DNA of 64,000 bases from Variovorax sp. dw_308 (GTDB lineage: Bacteria; Pseudomonadota; Gammaproteobacteria; Burkholderiales; Burkholderiaceae_C): positions 310,001-374,000 of the forward strand of contig NZ_JAATOM010000002.1 of the NCBI RefSeq assembly GCF_019207085.1. Direction: 5' to 3'. Positions 58,345 through 64,000 of the stretch are shown piece by piece. The first letter of the stretch is position 1. Each line of letters begins with the position of its first letter. The notes beneath the pieces are model-generated. The model was not told the DNA's origin. It searched no databases and saw nothing but the letters and a program-made list of their open reading frames with translations. The translations under genes and the position numbers were made by a program.

Positions 58345-59229
58345 ATGTCCGAACGCCACCCCATCATCGCCATCACCGGCTCCTCAGGCGCCGGCACCAC
58401 CTCCGTCACGCGGACCTTCCAGCATGTCTTCCGGCGCGAGAACGTGAACGCCGCCATCATCGAAGGCGACAGCTTCCACCGCTACGACCGCAAGGAAATG
58501 AAGCAGCGCCAGGCCGAGGCCGAGCGCGCCGGCAACATGAACTTCAGCCACTTCGGCGCGGAGAACAACCTGTTCCCCGAACTGGAGGCGCTGTTCCGCG
58601 ACTATGCGGCCACAGGCGTCGGCCGGCATCGCAAGTACCTGCACGATGCCGACGAGGCCGCACCCTACGAACAGGAACCCGGCACCTTCACGCCCTGGGA
58701 AGAGCTGCCCGAGGGCACCGACCTGCTCTTCTACGAGGGCCTGCATGGGGCAGTGGTCACGCCCGAGGTCAACGTCGCGCAGCATCCGGACCTGCTGATC
58801 GGCGTGGTGCCGGTGATCAACCTGGAATGGATCCAGAAGCTCTTCCGCGACAAGACGCAGCGCGGCTACAGCACCGAGGCGGTGACCGACACGATCCTGC
58901 GGCGCATGCCCGACTACCTGCACTACATCTGCCCGCAGTTCAACCACACGCACGTGAACTTCCAGCGCGTGCCGATCGTCGACACCTCCAACCCCTTCAC
59001 GACCCGCACCATCCCGACGGCCGATGAAAGCATGGTGGTGATCCGCTTCGCCCAGCCCAAGGGCATCGACTTCCAGTACCTGCTCAGCATGATCCATGAC
59101 TCCTGGATGTCGCGCGCCAACACCATCGTCGTGCCCGGCGGAAAGATGGAGTTGGCGATGCAGTTGATCTTCACGCCCTTCATCTGGCGGATGATGGAAC
59201 GGCGCCAGCGGGCGTTGAGTGCTATCTGA
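58345..59229 (+). CDS. cbbP: Phosphoribulokinase
   Basis: 294 residues, bacterial class I PRK. The P-loop is GSSGAGTTSV near 13-22 (Gly-x-Ser-Gly-Ala-Gly-Thr-Thr), then EGDSFHRYDRKEM and FYEGLHGAVVTPEVN, which bind ribulose 5-phosphate and magnesium. It makes the RuBisCO substrate ribulose 1,5-bisphosphate from ATP. Its stop overlaps the cbbZ start (TGATG). Bacterial enzymes of this class are usually NADH-activated. Confidence 0.95.
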   Translation: MSERHPIIAITGSSGAGTTSVTRTFQHVFRRENVNAAIIEGDSFHRYDRKEMKQRQAEAERAGNMNFSHFGAENNLFPELEALFRDYAATGVGRHRKYLHDADEAAPYEQEPGTFTPWEELPEGTDLLFYEGLHGAVVTPEVNVAQHPDLLIGVVPVINLEWIQKLFRDKTQRGYSTEAVTDTILRRMPDYLHYICPQFNHTHVNFQRVPIVDTSNPFTTRTIPTADESMVVIRFAQPKGIDFQYLLSMIHDSWMSRANTIVVPGGKMELAMQLIFTPFIWRMMERRQRALSAI

Positions 59230-59918
59230 TGCAATCAACGATCGCCTTCCCATACGACCTGGTGATGTTCGACCTGGACGGCACACTGGTCGAGACCGCG
59301 CCGGAGATCTGCGATGCGGTGAACGACACCTTGCGCTACCTCGGACTGCCCGCCGTGGGCCAGGCGCAGGCGGAGCGCTGGATCGGGCACGGCACGCATG
59401 AACTGCTGATCGAAGCGCTGGCCTTCGCCACTGGCACGGATGCGACGGCGGTGCGGGGCAACGAGAGCCTGGCCTCCACGGCGGCCATCTTCGACAGGCA
59501 CTACCAGCGACGCTGCGGCACGCGCAGTCGCCTGTATGCGGGGGTGCGCGAAGCGCTGGCCCACTTGCGCTCCAGCGGCGTGAAGCTCGCCGTCATCACC
59601 AACAAGGAAGCCCGCTACACCGAGACCGTGCTTCACGTGCACAGCCTGCAGGACAGCTTCGACCGCGTGATCAGCGGCGACAGCCTGCCGACCAAGAAGC
59701 CCAACCCGGCTTGCGTGCACGCCTGCCTGCACGAGTTCGGCGTGCCGGGGACGCGCGCGCTATTCGTCGGCGATTCGTCGATCGACGCGGCCACCGCGCG
59801 TAACGCTGGCGTCGAGGTGTGGCTGCTGCCTCACGGCTACAACATGGGGGCGCCGATCGAGCAGTGCCGGCCTGATCGGGTCATCGCGGATTTCTCGGCA
59901 TTGGCCCGCGCGGCTTGA
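59229..59918 (+). CDS. cbbZ: Phosphoglycolate phosphatase
   Basis: 229 residues. HAD motif I is FDLDGTLVETAPEI, motif II in AVITNKE, motif III KKPNPACV and motif IV FVGDSSIDAATARNAG. It clears 2-phosphoglycolate formed by RuBisCO oxygenation. It is the second HAD gene of the operon; its Gph-like motif I and position after cbbP distinguish it from cbbY. No further cbb gene follows; the neighbouring operon converges from the other strand. Confidence 0.92.
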   Translation: MQSTIAFPYDLVMFDLDGTLVETAPEICDAVNDTLRYLGLPAVGQAQAERWIGHGTHELLIEALAFATGTDATAVRGNESLASTAAIFDRHYQRRCGTRSRLYAGVREALAHLRSSGVKLAVITNKEARYTETVLHVHSLQDSFDRVISGDSLPTKKPNPACVHACLHEFGVPGTRALFVGDSSIDAATARNAGVEVWLLPHGYNMGAPIEQCRPDRVIADFSALARAA

Positions 59919-59967
59919 GCGCACGAGACCCGGATCGATCGATGCTCCGGCTCGCTTGCAACAACAT

Positions 59968-60005
59968 CCCCGGCGATGACGTGATGCCGAGCGCCATCGT
60001 CACGG
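59968..60005. terminator. Weak convergent hairpin between the cbb and fhc-pab operons
   Basis: CCC-GGCGATGACG and CGCCATCGTC-AC-GGG form an imperfect 13-pair stem with a 10-base loop. There is no T-run. It lies in the 105-base gap between the convergent cbbZ and flavin-reductase stops. It may slow transcription in both directions, but confidence is low. Confidence 0.3.
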
Positions 60006-60023
60006 GACACCCGGCAGTCTCCC

Positions 60024-60587
60024 TCAGTTCATCCGCTGGACTGCGGCAATCCACTTGGCAAAGGCCTCCATCTGCCCAGTGACGACCCTGCGCGTACTTT
60101 CGTCCGTGCAAAGACCCGCTGCATCGAACTTCGCAGCCGCATCGCCGACGAACACCTCGGGCTTCACCAAGGTCATCGCGTTGACATACAGCAGCACCTT
60201 GCGCAAGTCGTACTGGACCCCGGCGCCGCCGCGTGGACCAGGCGTCGCGCTGAGAAGGGCCACCGGCATCTGCGAGAACGGCTGGTCCTCGCCGCGGCTG
60301 ATCCAGTCGATCGCGTTCTTCAGCATGCCGGGGATCGAGAAGTTGTATTCGGGCGTCGCGATGACCACCCCATCGGCGCGCCGGATGCGCTCTCGCAGCG
60401 CGGCAACCTGCGGCGGCATTCCCTGCGCGGCAAGAAGGTCGGCGTCGAATGGCGGAACGTCGCGCCACTCGACGACTTCCATCGCCATGCCCTGCGGCAT
60501 CGACGACGCGGCCAGCTTCAACACCATCCTGTTGAGAGAGGCGGCGCGCAGGCTGCCGCAGAGGCCGACGATGTCCAGCGTGCTCAT
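60024..60587 (-). CDS. NAD(P)H-dependent FMN reductase-like flavoprotein
   Basis: 187 residues from the ATG at 60585-60587, whose ATGA overlaps the pabBC stop. Flavodoxin-like fold: FMN phosphate loop GSLRAASLNR near 11-20, and TPEYNFSIPGMLKNAIDW (78-95), which is the NADPH_FMN_red family signature, plus TPGPRGGAGV. It reduces FMN, quinones or azo compounds with NAD(P)H. As the end of an fhcD-fhcC-pabBC run it may instead act on a pterin, a possibility with no direct motif evidence. Confidence 0.85.
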   Translation of the reverse strand: MSTLDIVGLCGSLRAASLNRMVLKLAASSMPQGMAMEVVEWRDVPPFDADLLAAQGMPPQVAALRERIRRADGVVIATPEYNFSIPGMLKNAIDWISRGEDQPFSQMPVALLSATPGPRGGAGVQYDLRKVLLYVNAMTLVKPEVFVGDAAAKFDAAGLCTDESTRRVVTGQMEAFAKWIAAVQRMN

Positions 60588-62509
60588 GGTTTCCATTCGA
60601 CGGGGGAGTCTGGGACGGCTTGGTGCAGCAGTTGCGCGGGCAACGCGCCGCGCAGCGCGTTGCAGACGACGACGGCCTCTGCCCGTCGCAGGTCTGCAAT
60701 GGTCATGCTGCGTTCGACGGCGCCCCACAGCGCGCCATCTTCAAGCAGGCAGGCGCGCATCACGCCGGGCAGTGCGCCGTCGCTGACCGGCGGTGTGCAC
60801 CACCGCCCTTCGATCTTCAGGAACACCGAGGTGCGACCGCCTTCGACGAGGCGGCCGTCTTCTGAAAAGAACAGGCTGTCGAATGCGCCGCAAGCTTCTG
60901 CCGCGCGCACGCCTTCGTCATACATCCTGCGCAGCGTGGTCTTGTGTGCGGCCAATGGATTGAAGCGGGGCAGGCGCTCGTCGGTCACCCGCAGCATGAC
61001 GGTCTCGCTGGCCAGCGCCGCGAGCGGTGCATGCTGGAGTTGCAGCCGACCATCGTGGCGCAGCGCGAGACGCAGCCGCCAACGCGTACCCGGTGTCAAC
61101 GCCAGCGTGCGCTCCGCCAACGCTGCCTTCGCTTCAGCCGGATCGAAACCGAAACCCAGCACACGCGCGCTGTGCGCCATGCGTGCCAGATGCCGATCGA
61201 GGTGGTGAACAACGGGCCGCGCACCCGCCTCCTCCGAGGCCGCCAGCATCGTCTCGAACAACTCGAAGCCCGGGTCCAGACCCGTCAGGAAGCGCGCCTT
61301 CAAATGACATTCCTCGAACTCGTCCTCGGCCCGGCTGTCCGCCACGATGCCCGCGCCGATGCCCAGGCGCACCGGTCGCAGGCCTCGCGATTCACGCCCC
61401 AGCGTGAGCGTGCGAATGGCGACCGACAGGCAGAACCCACCCACCTTCGCACCGCCCTGCGGCGCATCCATCCAGCCGATGGCGCCGCAATAGAGCCCGC
61501 GCGGCGTCGTCTCCAGGCCGGCGATCAATTGCATCGTGTGGTGCTTGGGCGCGCCCGTGATCGAGCCGCACGGAAAGGCGGCGCGCAGCACATCCGGAAA
61601 CCCGATCTGCGGCCTCAGGCGGGCCCGCACCGTGGATGTCATCTGGAACAGCGTGCTGTGGTCCTCGATGGCGAACAGGTCCCTGACCTCCACGCTGCCG
61701 ACCTGCGCGATGCGGCCCAGGTCGTTGCGCAGCAGGTCCACGATCATCACGTTCTCGGCCCGGTTCTTGACGTCGATGGCCAGGTGGCGCGCCGCCTCGC
61801 TGTCGCCTTCAGGGCCCTGCGCGCGGGACACGCGAGAGGCCGTGCCCTTCATCGGCCGGGCCGTGAGCAAGCCCTCTTCGTGGCGCAGGAAGAGTTCCGG
61901 CGAACAGGAGAGCACATGCGTCACCGCATCGCTTCGTTCGCTCGCCGGCAACGCGATCAGCGCGCCATAGGAAACGGGCTGGCGCCGGCGCAGGCTGCGA
62001 TACAGCGCCACCGGCGAACCATAGGCTTCGCCATGCAGCCTGAAGGTGTAGTTGACCTGGTAGGTCTCGCCAGCGGCGATGGCCTCCTGAATCCGCGCGA
62101 TGGCCTCCATGAACGCCGGCCGATCGACACTGGGCGACAGGTTCATCACGCCAGTCGCCGAAGTGCCTCCGCACTCGAGGCCTTCGAGCCACTCGTTTGC
62201 CTCGTCGGCCGAGAGTCGCGCGAGATCGCGAAACACCAGCACGCGCAGCGCGGACGCATCGTCACGCGCCAGCCGCTCATGCCCCGCCCGCAGCAGCCTG
62301 GCGCCCCATTCGTAGTCCATCAGCAGCACCGCATGCAAGCCGCTGCGCAGGTCCGCATCCACCTGAGCCCACATCCCATCGAGCGCGGCTGGATCGGTGC
62401 AGCAGTGCTCGCGCACCAGGCCCTGGTAGAGCCGGCTCGTCGGCCGTTCGCGCGTCGCGTCGCGATCGTCGAGCAGCGCGAAGCATGGACGGGAGATTTG
62501 CAATGTCAT
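60584..62509 (-). CDS. pabBC: Fused aminodeoxychorismate synthase component I / aminodeoxychorismate lyase
   Basis: 641 residues. The N-terminal PabB part (to about 395) has the chorismate motif with Lys221 in ARPMKGTASR, AENVMIVDLLRNDLGR and PCGSITGAPKHH. The C-terminal PabC part (about 405-641) is a fold IV PLP enzyme with Lys523 in AAHKTTLRRMYDEG and SVFLKIEGRW. It makes p-aminobenzoate from chorismate with glutamine amide from PabA. It starts 5 bases after fhcC, so it is cotranscribed with H4MPT genes. That context suggests aminobenzoate for tetrahydromethanopterin as well as folate. The fusion is known in other proteobacteria. Confidence 0.92.
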   Translation of the reverse strand: MTLQISRPCFALLDDRDATRERPTSRLYQGLVREHCCTDPAALDGMWAQVDADLRSGLHAVLLMDYEWGARLLRAGHERLARDDASALRVLVFRDLARLSADEANEWLEGLECGGTSATGVMNLSPSVDRPAFMEAIARIQEAIAAGETYQVNYTFRLHGEAYGSPVALYRSLRRRQPVSYGALIALPASERSDAVTHVLSCSPELFLRHEEGLLTARPMKGTASRVSRAQGPEGDSEAARHLAIDVKNRAENVMIVDLLRNDLGRIAQVGSVEVRDLFAIEDHSTLFQMTSTVRARLRPQIGFPDVLRAAFPCGSITGAPKHHTMQLIAGLETTPRGLYCGAIGWMDAPQGGAKVGGFCLSVAIRTLTLGRESRGLRPVRLGIGAGIVADSRAEDEFEECHLKARFLTGLDPGFELFETMLAASEEAGARPVVHHLDRHLARMAHSARVLGFGFDPAEAKAALAERTLALTPGTRWRLRLALRHDGRLQLQHAPLAALASETVMLRVTDERLPRFNPLAAHKTTLRRMYDEGVRAAEACGAFDSLFFSEDGRLVEGGRTSVFLKIEGRWCTPPVSDGALPGVMRACLLEDGALWGAVERSMTIADLRRAEAVVVCNALRGALPAQLLHQAVPDSPVEWKP

Positions 62510-62514
62510 CGCCG

Positions 62515-63333
62515 TTATTTTGCGGCGATCAGTTCACCCTTGCCGTCGGCCGAGAGGTCACCGAGGTGCCGCTCGATGCGTCTCGAAGCCAGCGTCGCGA
62601 ACGGCCCGCCCTGTCGAGCGAGATCGCGCGCCAGCAGTTGCCAGATGACATCAACCGCCGCGATGGCTGGAACGAACGTAGCTGCAGGCTCAAACCCCGC
62701 GGGCGCCGAGGCCAGCACCACGCTGCCGCGCCGCATCCCGTACCCGACATGCGCGCCAACACTCCCGCCGACGGCGATCGTCCCGGCCGCCATGCGCGAA
62801 GCGAGGAAGTCGCCGGCGTGGCCATGCACGATCGCGCTGCCGCGCCGCATGCGGTCGCCGAAGCGCGCCCCCGCATTGCCCTTGACGATGAAGGCACCAC
62901 CGCGCATGCCGTCCAGGCTGCCCGGCAGAGTGCCGGCCGCGAAATCTCCCACGTCGCCCAGCACGGTCAAGCGGCCACCTGCCATTTCGCATGCGGCAAG
63001 AAGGCCCGCGCGGCCTTCGACCAGCATTTCGCCCGCGCTCATGCAGCCACCGGTGTAGTGGCCGACCGGGCCCGTCACCCGGATGCTGCCGCCCGCCATC
63101 TTCCAGCCCACGCGATCGAAGCGCGACAGGTCGCCGTCGAAGACCAGGGCCTCGTCGCCGTCATTTGGCGTGATGCCGAAGAACTCCGCCAGCGGGACGA
63201 AGGCGTTGCCATGGCCCACGGTGATTCGCTCGAGATCGCCGGCTGACATCCCGCTCAGCGCCGCAGGCGTCACGCCGCGCAGGTCCACCCGCAGCGCAGG
63301 CTGGGACTTGAGCGCGAATCGCCAGCCGCTCAT
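62515..63333 (-). CDS. fhcC: Formyltransferase/hydrolase complex subunit C (formylmethanofuran dehydrogenase-like)
   Basis: 272 residues. The C-terminal two-thirds is a right-handed beta-helix made of repeats such as GPVGHYTGG, GRAGLLAACEM, GDVGDFAAG and GNAGARFGD at about 18-20 residue spacing, the FwdC/FhcC fold. The start WRFALKSQPALRVDLRGVTP is typical of the bacterial protein. It belongs to the Fhc complex that takes the formyl group from tetrahydromethanopterin to formate in the formaldehyde-oxidation pathway. The start overlaps the fhcD stop (ATGA). Bacterial Fhc lacks the redox centre of archaeal Fwd. Confidence 0.92.
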   Translation of the reverse strand: MSGWRFALKSQPALRVDLRGVTPAALSGMSAGDLERITVGHGNAFVPLAEFFGITPNDGDEALVFDGDLSRFDRVGWKMAGGSIRVTGPVGHYTGGCMSAGEMLVEGRAGLLAACEMAGGRLTVLGDVGDFAAGTLPGSLDGMRGGAFIVKGNAGARFGDRMRRGSAIVHGHAGDFLASRMAAGTIAVGGSVGAHVGYGMRRGSVVLASAPAGFEPAATFVPAIAAVDVIWQLLARDLARQGGPFATLASRRIERHLGDLSADGKGELIAAK

Positions 63334-64000
63334 GGCTGCGCCCCCGCATCGAGCAGCTTGTGCAGATGAAAGTGGAACGGCCCCAGCTTGCCGCCGTAGT
63401 TGCCCGCTGAAATGCGCAACAGACCCTTGCCTGCGCCGAGCGCAATGCCGGCCTCCATGCCCACGCGCATCGCTGCGCCGACATCGGCTTCGGTCAGGCC
63501 GTCGATCACGATCTCCATCACGCAGCGGGTGTGCGGCGTCAATTCACTGCCGCTGACCAGGCCGTAGAGGCTCGGGCAGAACGCGTCGTTGGTCGATGCA
63601 CTCAGCGCGGCGTACTTGCTGCCCACCTTCGACCCCGATCGCACCACGCCGCCCGGGAAGGGCATGATCACATTGGGCAGCGCCTTCATCGCCAGCACCG
63701 CAGCCTCCGCGACGGCCAGCGCACTGTCGGTGTCGGTGCACAGCAGCAGCAGGTTGCCGCCACCCACGCCCTTGACCACCGCGGTCGTCTCCTGGGCCAC
63801 GAACTCACCATCCATCACGGGCACGCGCCAATAGCGCACGCCGTCGATCACCTTCGACATCTGCCAGCCATCGCCGAAGAAGCGCAGGTTCTTGCCGAGC
63901 GCAATCGCCTCGCCCTCGGCGATGCCCGCGTAGACCGCGGTCGTCGGGCATGTGAGCACGCATTGGCCGACGCGGCGCTCGACCTGCTTGGCCAGTTCCT
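63330..64000 (-). CDS. fhcD: Formylmethanofuran:tetrahydromethanopterin formyltransferase (partial, runs off right edge)
   Basis: About 223 C-terminal residues are present; the upstream part lies beyond 64000. The frame is open to the edge and continues in the family pattern (KQVERRVGQCVLTCPTTAVYAG), so the GTG near 63957-63959 is not the true start. SKVGSKYAALSASTNDAFCPSL and GVGGGNLLLLCTDTDSALAV are standard Ftr/FhcD motifs. It moves the formyl group from formyl-H4MPT to a methanofuran-type carrier. Coupled to fhcC by ATGA overlap; fhcA and fhcB would be expected upstream. Confidence 0.93.
   Translation of the reverse strand, partial: ELAKQVERRVGQCVLTCPTTAVYAGIAEGEAIALGKNLRFFGDGWQMSKVIDGVRYWRVPVMDGEFVAQETTAVVKGVGGGNLLLLCTDTDSALAVAEAAVLAMKALPNVIMPFPGGVVRSGSKVGSKYAALSASTNDAFCPSLYGLVSGSELTPHTRCVMEIVIDGLTEADVGAAMRVGMEAGIALGAGKGLLRISAGNYGGKLGPFHFHLHKLLDAGAQP

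Overview
The window is a dense, visually high G+C chromosomal segment with overlapping start/stop codons and long operons. Gene content and order point to a betaproteobacterium of the Comamonadaceae, most plausibly Variovorax or a close relative: holC-pepA divergent from lptFG, dapC-dapD-pilU-dapE-prmB, a Bug-type carboxylate-binding protein, and a red-type RuBisCO operon with cbbX. The genus is an inference from gene families and synteny, not from a marker sequence. No rRNA, tRNA, CRISPR array, insertion sequence or prophage was recognised.

Layout. 1-5.9 kb: a minus-strand cluster in the order of the pimeloyl-CoA / dicarboxylic acid beta-oxidation genes (pimF, pimB, pimC, partial pimD) with a divergent LysR regulator. 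5.9-11.6 kb: a minus-strand tetR-Bug-CoA transferase-enoyl-CoA hydratase operon divergent from an AidB-like acyl-CoA dehydrogenase. 12-13.2 kb: a branched-chain amino acid binding lipoprotein flanked by terminators. 13.3-20.5 kb: housekeeping genes (DUF2486, holC, pepA, lptF, lptG, a CbiX-type chelatase, cysB, an aminotransferase). 20.6-25.6 kb: a DUF3309 microprotein, hrpA and a VapBC pair. 25.6-32.3 kb: arginine and lysine biosynthesis (argA, dapC, dapD, dapE) with pilU and prmB among them. 32.4-41.5 kb: a complete peptide ABC importer followed by an M14 carboxypeptidase and an ABC-F ATPase. 41.5-43.4 kb: small accessory genes, including a possible M15-type peptidase beside a peptidoglycan-binding protein. 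43.5-52.5 kb: aldehyde and alcohol dehydrogenases, a wax ester synthase/DGAT homologue, a TonB-dependent receptor and a DASS-type anion symporter.

52.5-64 kb is the most notable part. cbbR is divergent from cbbL-S-X-Y-F-P-Z, the core of the Calvin-Benson-Bassham cycle with its activase and two repair or salvage phosphatases. Convergent to it is a minus-strand operon running in from beyond the right edge: fhcD (partial), fhcC, a fused pabB-pabC and a small flavin reductase. FhcC and FhcD belong to the tetrahydromethanopterin (H4MPT) formaldehyde-oxidation pathway. The fused PabBC could supply p-aminobenzoate for H4MPT. Together the two operons suggest oxidation of C1 units to formate and CO2, with carbon recovered through RuBisCO. 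That metabolic link is an inference; the gene identities are well supported.
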